A DNA stretch of 64,000 bases, taken from assembly GCA_022605955.1 (NCBI GenBank), contig JAKCOZ010000001.1:18220146-18284145 (forward strand), in the 5' to 3' direction. This DNA is from Rallus limicola. Lineage: Eukaryota > Chordata > Aves > Gruiformes > Rallidae. How positions within the stretch are numbered: the first letter of the stretch is position 1; each line of letters begins with the position of its first letter. Below, piece after piece: positions 8,013-19,955 of this stretch. The position numbers were made by a program, and so were the translations under genes. The notes under the pieces are model-generated. The model worked only from the letters and a program-made list of their open reading frames with translations. It was not told where the DNA came from and searched no databases.

Positions 8013-11000
8013 AGTATGTTAAGAGCATGGCCAGCCATTTTTTGGGGTAGATCATGGTCAGCTGAAGGATGATGAAACACCAGTCACTGGTGGAACTGTA
8101 TTTGCCCCACTGACAGTCCTGCCAGAACCTTGAGGCAGCGGCAGAGACGTGTTTGGGGGTCTCTGTGAAAGACTCCCTTACACTCGGGCTGTAGGCAAGC
8201 CTCTTGCAGGCAGGAAGACTCCTGTGTTCTGCCAAGCTGGAATAGAGATTTTGGAGAAATTGCTTCCATTTTCTGACCTAATTACAGTTAATATGATAAT
8301 CTTGCCTGGAAGTGATTGATGCAGGGATCAACAAGATGTGGCCATGTCCTTCTGTGGGAGAAAAGGCTAATGTTTCTTAGTATGCTAGAGTTGTCTAAAA
8401 GGTTTATGACTGCTTCTGTGTTTGACTGTTACATGCTTTAGAAATTTTTACTCTTGCTGAACATGAGACCCACTGCTCTAGATCTTACTTCCCAGTAGTT
8501 CCAGGATGTGCTTTCTTGGAATTTTTTTAGTTTAGTCCCTCAGAAATGCAGACACAGGTAGTGGAATAAAACACCTATAACAATTGTTCTTTCCTTTAGG
8601 CATTGAAAGAGAGGGCACCAATTGAGCCATGGAACTAAATGCAGCTCCAGGGTCTCTGTTCCTTCACATTGTTGTTATGTGTTGATGACATACCCCCATG
8701 TTGCAGGAGAAAATGAACGTGTGCTTCTCAGCTTTGCATGGCATCTTTTTTTTTCCCCAGATTTCCGCATAGGACACACTGAGCTTGAGAGGTAATATTG
8801 GTCCACATTATGGACCGCTGAGGTCCCAGCACTGTGGCTGACACCCTGAGCCAGAATTGTGATGTCCAGCTATGAGAGACGAAAAATTACTTAGGTGAAA
8901 GAAGGAAATCAGTGCTGAAATGTCTTGGATATTTTCCTCACTTTTGTGATTTTGTTACCAGTATGTACCGAAACTTATACAAAATAGAGAATAAAAATTA
9001 CAGTTCTCTTTGCCCTGGAATGTGTATGTCAAGTTTAGTATGATCTCATTTTATTGTAACACTTCAGTGTGACTAAAAGAAAATTAGTGAAACAACAGGC
9101 ATAGGTATTTAGGAATCTAGTGGTAAAAGAGAGACTGGATCTTAGCTGTGGAATTGTTGAGTTATTCAAAGATGCATCACCCAGAAAATGGACAAGACCA
9201 TAAAATTAGAAACAAAGCAGTCCCAAGAAATGGCAGAATTCAGGTTGCCTCTGCAGCTGGCAGTTAAATCTCTTGTGCAGGCATTTCCTGGTAGAAGTAG
9301 CAAGCAGATGTCTTTTACCTTACAATATGGCCTGACAGCTTGAAAATTTAATGGAAAATGGTGTTTTAAATATTTTAATACTTCAGAATCAACTTATACA
9401 GTACTTCTCAATTGGAAATGTAACTTTCTATTTTACAGGCCAAAATGTTTCATTTTGGGCAACTGGGTGGCTGTGACCCTTATCCATGTCCTTCCATAAA
9501 ACATCCTGAGAGAACTGAAAGACAGACATGTTGATTGACCTCATTGGCTAGATTGTATGTCCTGTGATGCAAAGTGGTAATACAAATGCTTGTTGCTCAG
9601 TGACTCATGACAGGAGATGCATAAAGCTCAGCCAGTAGCAGTGAAACTATACAAGTGATCTCCTTGTTCTAGATTTCAAATTGCAAAGCACAGGATAACA
9701 ATATGAACAAAATGAGCGTGCAGGGAGGCAGACAGCATAGAAAAACCCTCAGATTTGGGGGGTTTGGCAGTTACAAATGAGTGGAAGCTGGACCTTGTTA
9801 AAGATTTGTGTAGTATTTTCCAACCTGAATCACCATATCTGCTCTCTGTAATTAGATAAGAAAGCTTTATTATTGTCTTTTAAAAAATATATTTATCATG
9901 TTTTCTCCTCTTTCTCCTTGTTCTAAAAACCGTTCAAATACAGAACACTATTTAAATACAAAATTAGATACTAGCTGACTGATCACTCCAGACCCAAGCC
10001 TATTCATGGGTCTGGCATAGTGGGAGAGTTTCTCTTTTTGCTAATTAAATTGAGCCATCTAAATGAACTGTAACAGCGTGCAGAATATGTTAGTAATACT
10101 GGGAGAGAAAGAGCTAAGTAACTAGCTTGCTGATTCATACATCTTTTTTTTTATTATTATTCTATAAGAGTTATATAAAAGTTACTTATAATTAAACTGA
10201 AGTGTTTTTTTAATTTGGTAATGGTGGTGGTCGAGTGAATGGGAAGAGAATGAATAATGGGAATGGTAAAAGTCAAGGTAGCTGTTAAGAAGGTCTAAAG
10301 TTTGTGTTTTGTCTTGATCTACAGGGCTGTACTTCAGTGCTGAGCAGTTTTGCAGTATTAATTAGAGTATAGCATTTTCAGTTGTCTGGAAGATGCATGG
10401 ATGACAGTGGGAGCCCATTTAGAAAGGAAAAGTTGAATACACTTGTTTCCTGTATTCATGTAGCACAAAAGTATGAATGTAAATACTTCAAAGTTCTGCC
10501 TTGAAAATGCATTTTTCCATGTTAAAAATTTGTTCAACTTTCTTTCCAAGTTTAGGATGATACTTACTCCTCTAGAGATGTTTTTGAAGCTTTTGCCAAT
10601 AGTTCAAGACCATAAAACTTGTGCACAGGTGGGAAAATAATGTGCTAAATACATCTGAAATTTCTGAAGTTCTTTGGGTGTGTGTACCATGGGTTTCTAT
10701 CAGCCATGTCAGTATCTAAGTGCATGACACCAAAAAGTGAGTCCTGTTGCCAGCAGTTTTGCTTTTCCCATTCATTAGAGTAAGTAGGCATCACGTCATC
10801 TTTTTTCCTAGGCAGTCTTAACAGGAATTCTTTGCAGCTTTTGACAGTTTTTCTTGTAATCAGAGAATGCACCAAAAGGTTTTAACTTGCTTCCTGGAGT
10901 AGGCAGAAATGCTTCTTACATCTCCAGCAGACTATTAAAGAATTAGTGTCATCTTTCCTGCCAGTTTGCCCATTTTCTCGTGGGTGATAATTGTGTTTAG

Positions 11001-12126
11001 TGAATAATAAACATTTTAAGTTGTGGATTTTTTTTACTGCCCCTAACTCTCTTAATGGACGGCTGCCAACTTCATCTATCCTTAAAGTAATCCAAGAGAA
11101 TATGTAAGCTTTAAAATGAGCCTCTGTGTAAGTGCTGTAAAAAAAGTTGTTTTCCTTAAAATAAGTACAAAAGCCCACAGAATTGTAAAAAAAATATGAT
11201 GGTGATATAAACTTATTTTAGAGGACGACAAAATTGTTATTGCCTGAAACCCAAACATTGCCACACTGATGATATGAAAGTTAATCTGACTTGACTGAGT
11301 TTCATTATCCACCTTCAGAGAGGAGCAAAGAGCAAGAAATGGACTTCTAAGATACTTTAAAAAAATAGAAATCTACCTTATGAATTGGCCTTAGATTTGT
11401 TTGCACAAGATGAGAAAGTCAGTCTCATCATTTTAGTTCAACAAACAAGTCAGTAGTAATGCTGATTCTGTTGTTTCTTTATGACCTCTGAATATAAACA
11501 CAGAAATGCTACTCTTAAAAAGGTGAGAAAAAATATAGACCACAATTTTGCATTGCATTTGAATACATTCACCATGACCCACATTTCCACTGTTGTTCCT
11601 GACAGTTGGTTTTCTTGGCTTAGGGGCATTTGTACCTCTGTTCCCATTCTTGTTCAGTCCAATGTCTTTACCTTTGGTGGAATTTCAGAATCCCCCGAGT
11701 CTTAGCTCTGAGCTATAGTGCTTCTGATACTATTCCTTCTAAACCACTGGGCTGAGCTAGCTGCTCATACTTTGATTCTTTTCTTCAGAAATATGTGACC
11801 AGTAGTATATGTAACATGTTCTTCAACAGCTTTATGTATAGCACAAAAGTAGAAAGTAATTTTTTTTTACAGTAACTAGTCATCTGTAAGTGTATTTGTT
11901 GTTCTGAGCTTCATATCTAGATAGATACAACTTCATCTCCCAATCTATGTGTATCTTTCTGAGACTACTGGAAGAGCTTTACCAAAACTGCCTAGTCTTC
12001 CTTTCTTCCTGCAAAGCCATTTTGAAATTGCTGTAGAAATGTTGATTCTCTTGTGCTCTCTGGTCTCTAGATGTCCAGTGGCAAATTTTATGAGTACCTT
12101 AATGTTTATCATTGATTTGCTGAATA
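8013..12126. other. Mostly unique AT-rich DNA with one GC/CpG-richer block (about 8086-8270)
   Basis: The block right after the CR1 copy is GC-richer and open on the minus strand for about 80 codons. I could not assign it to a repeat or gene (see findings). At 9438 a good acceptor (CTTTCTATTTTACAG) opens a 31-codon frame ending in TGA at 9534, which is too weak to call. Nothing else was recognised. Confidence 0.45.
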
Positions 12127-12215
12127 ATTTGGGTTGGAAGGAGCCTCATTACATCAGTTAGCCCTACCTCTTACTCATGGCCCAACTTACATTAAGCCAT
12201 TCAGAAAACCAGCCT
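12127..12215 (-). mobile_element. Possible very old CR1 3'-end remnant, antisense
   Basis: TTTGGGTTGGAAGGAGCCTC followed by a segment like ATCTAGYCCAACC matches the start of antisense CR1 3' ends (GGTTGGAAGGRRCCTC...). The rest has drifted too far to place. The call rests on one short match. Confidence 0.3.
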
Positions 12216-13303
12216 TTTTGCTAGTTGACCACTAAGTCAAGACTGCATTATTTGAGGAACACTTCTACAGCGAAATCCCTGTAAATTTTTAAAATGTGTC
12301 TTAAAAAATGCTTTACTTTTCTTCTGGTTTGTTTTATGAGCCTCTTTCTCCTCTCTTCTTTAATTTTCTCCCCTTTCAAACAGTGCTTTCTTGAGTGTTC
12401 TGTTCCTGTGATGGATTATTCTGTTTGCAGCAATGGAAGGACATGCTTTTGCCTAATGACTTTTATTAAGTTGCAGGCAGCTGGAACCATGGCTGCCTTT
12501 CTCTGCCAGTATTGATAAACTGGGGAAGGGGATGCGAGATTCGTTGTGAAACATGAAACAGAGAAGGGAGACCAAAGATACTGAACTCACATAGCATCTT
12601 TCTGTGTTGCAGGGCGTTAGGTATCTTTTCAAAATGTATTTAGGAGAGTCGCACTCAGTAGTGTTTGCTGGTGGAGTGTTGTAAAGAGGCTGAAAGATTA
12701 AAGATTTAAGCCTGCAGTACTACAGGTTGAAGAAAATAATTAGAAAAAGGAAAGGGGAAGTGCTGACACCTGGCAACTCTCTTAGAAGGTGGGGTTTTTT
12801 TTGTTGTTGTTGGGAAGTGAAAGTTACTTATAATGTTTTAAAGTGTGTGAGGAATTTGACCTGATGTCTTTTTTACAGTGTACATACATTTTTCAGCACT
12901 GCCACCTCTTTTATGAGCACTAAAACTTGCTTGTGCTTTAGTGGAAACCAATTGAGATGTTTTAGCATTTCAATTAGTAGACAACGTTTCCAGCATTCAT
13001 AGTAAAGAAGCTGCTTCCACAGAAGCCTAAAAGGAAAAATAAGCAACTTGGCTCATCATCTGTGTGGGTGAAGTGATGTTTGTCAGGAAAACGGTTTTTA
13101 AAAGATTTAGTATTTGGTCAGCTAAGCTGAAGTGAGAAGCATTACCTATATAGAGCACCTCTGAAGCTTTATAATAAAGCAAACAGGAACTGAAGTACCT
13201 TGAAGCAATATGGGATCTCTGACGAGAGGATTTAACTGGTACTCTATTGTTTGTGGTGGCAGAGGGTGGGAAACTAAGGAAATAGGGAAGATGCCTGATT
13301 TTA
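12216..13303. other. Unique AT-rich DNA, nothing recognised
   Basis: No repeat family, RNA gene or bounded exon was seen. Confidence 0.5.
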
Positions 13304-13426
13304 TGGATTCTTAAAGAAGTGATGAGTTTGTTTTAAAAAATATATATTTTTTTTTTCCCACTGCTGGATTCTTAAAGGAGTGATGAGTTTGTTTTAAAAA
13401 ATATATATATTTTTTTTCCCCACTGC
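13304..13426. repeat. 61/62-bp tandem duplication with an A/TA/T core
   Basis: Unit 1 (13304-13364) and unit 2 (13365-13426) both read TGGATTCTTAAAGRAGTGAT, then GAGTTTGTTTT, then A6-TATATAT-T8-10 and CCCACTGC. They differ by one substitution and by homopolymer lengths, so the duplication is recent. The A6/T8 core is self-complementary. Confidence 0.9.
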
Positions 13427-16400
13427 TGGGGGCTGCTATGCAACAACCTCCCCTCTCTCTGGGGCCAGGAGACATGAAATATGGATGCAGTGGGAAATAT
13501 TTCTGTAACACCTTTGACAGAGTACCGTGGGGTTGGTTCTTTCATCCCTTTTATGTCTGATGTGAGTTCTAAAGTTCTGTCCTTCAGCCAGCCAAGTTGA
13601 GTTCCCTTAGGAAGTGGAAACTTCATCAAGCACTGGTGGCCATTCTGTTAAATACTCTAATTCAGTAGATCAAAAGGGTAGTTAAAGCTTTGTGAAAGTT
13701 GTAGACCTGTATCTCATTTGAAAAGGCAAAGACAGGCTGCTTCAATAAGCAAAAAAACCCCCTCACGCCTCTCTCTTTCTGTTGTCTCAGGCTGCCTTGC
13801 TAGCTTCAGGGAGTGACAGTCTTACAGCAGGGCGCAGAGTATCTTTGCAACCTTATGATGTATGTAGATATGTATGTAAATGTAAGTTTAAGATTTGCAG
13901 AAGGCAATAAATCTTGTGTCCATTTGCCTTGCAAAATTTCTTATCCACAGTTGGTGAGTGGGAGAGTGTATTTGTTACTGGCAGAGCCTGTCAAATCTAT
14001 AATACACAATTGTTTTAAAGAAAGTGATATTATAATCCAAGTTTCTAGAATGTTTCCCAGTACTAAAAGTTTTAAAACAAATGCAGCTCGTTTGGACTGT
14101 AGATTTTGCCAAGATCAGTTTTCCTGTCTAGGAGCTGGCAGGGTTATAGCTGTTATTAGATATTCATTATACTGAAAGTGTAATGCACAGTTCTTGCAGT
14201 CACTGGATCTATTTCTTCTGATCCCTTTATGTGGAAAATGTTGATCTGCCTTTCTGTCTTGATTGTCTTAGCAGTACAGCATGTAACCTTTTTATTCAGA
14301 TCAAGAACAACTTTCTGGATCTTTTCTTTATACTTCTATGTAATTAAAATAAAAAATATGTAATGTATGTAATATTATTTTTATATTCTTCATCCAATTA
14401 ATTTTGGGAATGTGCGGTGATCCGTGTTTTCAGGATGAGCTGTTATTCTTCCCTCCTACCTCACACCTCCAGTATGTATGACTTGTGAGTAAGCTTCCAT
14501 TTCTGCCCTCTCTTCTTCGGAGCTGGCAACTTCATCTGTGCTTCGTCCTCTGCATATCCACGTACCTGCGGTGTGCATGTGCTGTAGAAGCTGTTTACTG
14601 CTACTTCTTCCAGGGGAAATGATTTCTATCGCTGGTGTGTACCACCAAGGGATTGGCTCACAAAACAAAATTTCTTATCATATATCCCCATCGAATATGA
14701 TTGTCTGCAGATGATCAGACAGTCACATACTGCAATTCTTTTTTCATTAATGGGAAGATTTTGTGTTTTCTTTCTTGCTGCAGGAGGGCATCTGAGTATT
14801 TTCAGTGATAAAACGTAACTCTGTCTTGTTCAGCCAGAAATGGTGATGAATTATATTAGTATATAATTTTACCATAAGGACGTTTGTTCTTCTGACCTGT
14901 GATATCTCCATTACATCTTAGTGAGTTTTATTTTTTAGTCCTATGATTAAGCATTGTAGACCACAAGTAGATTGCCTTATTGTGGCCTAATTGATTTGCT
15001 CCTAGATGAGGAAAATCTAGTCACCTGACCCTCAGGATTTGGAAAGGTGCCTAGGAAAAGGGTTGTTCTCTACCTTGGACTACTTATGTGCCTTCATAAA
15101 TAGTAACATACTGTGTTTTTTCCTACTCTGCTCTGTTACTATTCCTTACCCTATTGTAAAGAGGAGGTTTTAGATAAATTGTGTTTTGGTTTAAGGTACA
15201 GACAGTTCACTTTAGCTTACTGTCCTTTTTGTAAAGGCAATACCAACATGGAATTTTGCTCCAGGTGTTTTTTTTTTTTTATAGTAGTTTATTCCAAATC
15301 AGTACTATTATTAATCCTTGCCAATGGATCCAGGTTGCCCGTGACCTTTTCCCTTCATTGTAGAAGGGCTGGGAGCAGCTGGGGGTGGAGGTGGGGGTGC
15401 AGTTTGTTCTTACTCTGAGAATACTCTGAGGTACTACCCTCAGTGCAGCATGAAGGGGACAGAAATGTTTACCTGTCTCTTCTCAGCCACAGGAGAGGTG
15501 AGAATTTTTGAAGGACACACCCTTAATAATGTGAGGCTGTTTGGGCATGTATGTAAATACCATTTTTTTAGTACAATATTGATCAGAGAATGTTACTGGG
15601 TTTATTTAGGTTTTGGGGAAGTTCACAGCCTACATAACGCTCAAAAGTTACAACAGGTATCTCTCTCTTCACAGAAGGGCCAAACCCAGGTTTAGGTGGG
15701 AAGGATTCTTTTGGAAACATGTTGGTATGTGCATACCTTAAACAAGTCAGATTCAAATATATCTCCTTGTGCAGCAGAGATTTGCTCAATCAGTTCCAGA
15801 AGCCTGTGGCTCTTGGCCAGGCATTGAAGGCCTGCCCTGGTAAAAGGTCTGTGTTTAAACTGGGGAGATGCGTTTGCTTCTCTCACTGATTCCTTAAGCC
15901 ACAACCTAACAGCACTGGGCAGCGAGTGCCTGAACCATAGCTTCTCTCTTCAAGGGTGATGCTGTAGCAGTAATGACAACTAACTCACCAAGTGCAGTCA
16001 ATGATCCAAATACGAGCCTTCCTAGACTAATGCTGTCTGAATTAAATTTGAACTCAGGCTAATGTTCTGGGTTCTTGCTTAAACATTTTCACTGAAATTA
16101 CGTAAAGATGCAGGGCCCAGACAGAAGACTAATTCCTGGTGGCTTTCAGTAGGAATTGAATTCCTGATGTATATCTGTGCATTTGAAAATTCCTCCCTGT
16201 TTAAGCTTAAAAGTGCAGTGTTTCATGGATGAAATTTTTTTTTTAAACTACTGGTTCTAATTAAAACCTGGGATAAATTTTCTTCAAAATTTCTTTAAAG
16301 TAATGAAAGAGGATAACTAGAAAATACACAGGTAACTGTCATTCTAGTGGCTGGAAATAAAGTATAGTTGAAAGGATTTTCTTGTCCTTTGTATTTATAT

Positions 16401-18266
16401 AGAGGAAGAAAATTCAAAATTCTTGGGAGGAATATTCAATTTAACCCATGTTTTTGTTCTCCTCTCCAGTAACTGGCATCCTCTATGACTCTTGAAGCCA
16501 TAGCTATATTTGAGAGAAATACAGGTTTCGCTTGTCATCTATATGCTGTATTGTGAGCATGAAATCTGTCTGAGACAAAAAACATACAACTGAAGGTGCC
16601 ACTGTGATGCTATGCCTTTAATTATGTGCATATGCTTGCAAGGATATATACATGTATAAATAGATAAAATTTAAGAACGTACATGTTTCCTAGTCTCTCA
16701 CATCCAAGCCAACATGTGAGAACATAATTTGGCTCTTCTGGCTGCATAAGGAAATTGCTGGGCAGAGCCTCAGAGAATCTGAAACCTGTATAAATAATTG
16801 CATGAGTGAAAGTTACGCAAAGCCGTGGCAGATAGAAGCTGCACTTAGGAGGTGTGATCACAGCTTCTGCGAATAAACACAAACTAGATGTAACCTAGCT
16901 GGTGTAGGGACTAACAGGGTGTAGTCTGTGGGTTTGAGCAGTGATACTCTGGCTGGCCCAGCAGTCCTGGTTCTTGGGTCCCTGGTCACTACAACCTGAA
17001 TTTGGAAGTATCCAGTCATGTCACTCACTTTGGTGCAAGCATGTTGCATCTGTTTGCAGGACAGTTAAGGACTGTTGCAACCCATGTGGAGAATTTTTTG
17101 ATTTAATGGTGGAGGTGCAAGTTCAACAGGTGTTGGTTAGCTAAGCAGTGTGGCAGGGTGTGAGTTTTACTCCCATTCCACGACTTCCCATTCCATGTCC
17201 TGAAGCAGAGAGCAGTAAAGGTTAGGCAGTTATGTTGCAAGTATCAAATCTCTCTGTCTCCCTCACAATTAGATACTCACCTAAGAGGTTTCATACAGCG
17301 GACTGCAATTTGTTTGAATTTCTAAGCAATGAATAAGAACGTTTGGTTACTTACTTTATTCTAGGGAATATAAATTAGAGCTGTAGCACATGGATTTAGC
17401 AAGAAAGTATCCCTTTGAGCCCAAGCTTCTATAAAAATTTCATATATGAAGTCAGGGGCTACATACATGGAGACACTGGAAAACTGAGAAATATTATTAA
17501 ACATGGAAATTTTAAAGAATTTCATTTAACTTGATTAAGTATTTTATGTGGATACTTTCTCTTCCCAATTGAATTACATGAAACCAAGCAGAGCTCTCTT
17601 GTTTCTGAGCAAGGGTGTTCATGCAGCCTCTAAATGTAGTCTAGCTAATCTACTTGAATTCACATGTGTAGTTAACATGGATTAATTTTCCTGAGTGTCC
17701 CAAGGTAGAAAATGACTCTCATCTGTTTACTTCTGGCTCTGGTTCTTGAATGCCAGTCTGACAAGTACTAAGGAAAGTTAGTGTTTCTTCTGTACTCTGT
17801 ACCAGCTCTTGTCCACGGAGTTAACCAAGTGAAAATGAGTTACCCTTTATCTTCTTGCAGCTGTCAATTTGGTCATTAATGTGGTGCTCAGATGAGAATA
17901 CCAAATTTGGTCCCATGCTCACTGACCTTTCCTCGTCAACTTACTGTGATAAAAATGGGTGATGAAAGGTTAGATGGAAGATGCAAAGTAGAAATCACTC
18001 CAGAGTAGATGTACATGTTGGGTAACTATCTTAAAATATTTTACATAAGTACAGGCACATGGTTTAAAAATAAACAACATGAGCATGAGAGATTCTTTGA
18101 AGCAAAAAGAGAAACTAAATCATGGTTGATATATTTACAGAAGGATGATTTGCAGCCCACACAGTACCTGACTGCTCTGGGACCAAAGGCCTCCCATATG
18201 GAAGTAGGGGGGAAGAACAGCACAGACTTTTTTACAAATACTGCATTTGTGCTTTTTATTAAGTTA

Positions 18267-18270
<4 letters not shown>
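13427..18270. other. Unique DNA with two CpG-richer patches (about 14.45-14.70 and 15.58-16.05 kb)
   Basis: A strong acceptor ends at 13,790 (CTCTCTTTCTGTTGTCTCAG) and opens a phase-0 frame of about 39 codons beginning AALLASGSDSLTAGRR. GTATGT and GTAAGT donors lie at 13,860-13,882. It could be exon 3 of the gene starting at 1631, but I cannot show this. The two CpG-richer patches are described in the findings. The remainder shows nothing recognisable. Confidence 0.45.
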
Positions 18271-18302
<32 letters not shown>

Positions 18303-18307
18303 TTTTT
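18271..18307. repeat. Poly-T tract
   Basis: About 36 T interrupted by one C at 18283. It is followed by CCCC, with no retroposon body evident on either side. Confidence 0.9.
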
Positions 18308-19915
18308 CCCCAGTATGGGCTTTTTCTTCTTCAGTAAGTCAAAACAAGATTTTCATGGTGATATCAAATAAGGAGGAGAGGACTTGAAGATACGATTTTA
18401 ATTGATAAATACTTTCAAAAAAAGGCCAGTGTTGAAAAAAATCCCCACTATTTAGTATTTGCATATCATACATTGAAATTAGTTAGATTAACCCTTGGTA
18501 AATTGTGCTTTTGAGGAGGGGAAGAAGTTTGGGACTTTTATTAACTTTTAATTTCTGTTTATGCAAGTGCTGAATGTAACATTGCTTCATCAGGGTTTCT
18601 TTGCTGTTGTGTGTTCTTAAACTGGCAATTGGTTTTGTTTTTATGTAAAAAAGATAATTTTTTTCTCTTCCCACTGTCAGGTCAAAATCAAAATTTAGGA
18701 TCCAACTTGCATAAAACTATAAAATGTGGACTCATTTATACTAAGTTTTCTTAAATAAAAGTGATGAGATGCTGAAAGCCAGAACTCTGCAGCGTTGAAT
18801 GCTGATGGTGTGGAATTGACAAGAGAAGCATGAACAGTGGCCATACCATGTAATTGGCACTGTCTTTACTGGGCTTTATTTATAATGCTCTTTTCAATAG
18901 TGTTAAGTAAGTTTCCACAATTTTTTCAGTTAGGATCATGTCTTCCCCATTTATTTAACTGTGTTTCTGTCCCCCAAAGGTTTTTCAGGAACAGAGCTTA
19001 ATATGGCATACAGTGTGTTTATGTTTGTTTCCTTTATTTCCATGTGATAATCACCAACTATCTCAGCAAAGATCTGGGAATAGTTTCTTAGCTGCAGCTG
19101 CAAAGGAAATAAAAAAAAATGTATTTGCGTGTGCCCTATGTAAACGGGTTGGTTTTTTTTTTTTTCATTTCTCAGCATCTGTTACAACAGAAGAGAATTA
19201 TTTTATTTTAAAAGGAGATTTCTGGAGTCTGGAAAATTTCTCCACTGTGACTTTTTTACAGCTATTATTTGTGCCATTTAAAAGTGGTGCTGTTTTAATC
19301 AATGCTTGCTGTATTAATTGTGAAAGGGAAAACTATCAGTGACCACCATAACAAGCAGTGTTGTCAGATAAGTGCAACTGAGTTAAGTGCCCAGTGCTGC
19401 ACATCTGGGGCAGAACGAGTTACAGACGATGCAACTAAAGCGTTGGGCATGTTTTAGTTTTCATCTTGCTTAGGTTAGTGACAGAAATGTAGTTATTTTG
19501 GCAGTTCAAGAAAACATGTGCTGATTGTACAGTGGTTTGCTGGAGCGGGTATTGTTCTTCAGGCTGTTCCTTAGTGTGATTTCTAGACTTGTTTAGTAGA
19601 GGGTGCTACAGCAAGGCACTTGGATGCACTGATAATATCCTACCCTCCTTGTACTGCTAACTTAGAGACTCAGTTTGGATTCTTCGAAGGACTGCGTTCA
19701 CTTCACCCTGCTGGTATGTGTAATAGTGCTGGAATTGCCTTGCTAGGCTGGAGGAGGGATGTGGAGATCACTTGATCACATATAGATGTTGATATCTGGT
19801 TTTACTGAAATATTTGAAATGTCCTTTGGAAGGTTAGAATTAATGTTGAAAGAATAATAGCATAGATTAACTTTTGTGTGTTCTAAAAATAATTGCCTAG
19901 TTGAATCAGAAACAG
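18308..19915. other. Unique AT-rich DNA, nothing recognised
   Basis: No repeat family, RNA gene or bounded exon was seen. Confidence 0.5.
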
Positions 19916-19955
19916 TAATATATATATATAGTGATATATATATAATATATAGTAT
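19916..19955. repeat. (TA)n-rich microsatellite
   Basis: Two TATATATATA stretches separated by GTGA, continuing into TATAATATATAGTAT. It is able to form cruciforms and variable in length. Confidence 0.9.

Noticed and set aside
11500..11525. Donor-like AAAAAG|GTGAGA with AG 19 bases upstream
   Set aside because: The phase-0 reading stops at once, the pyrimidine tract is poor, and no neighbouring exon matches.
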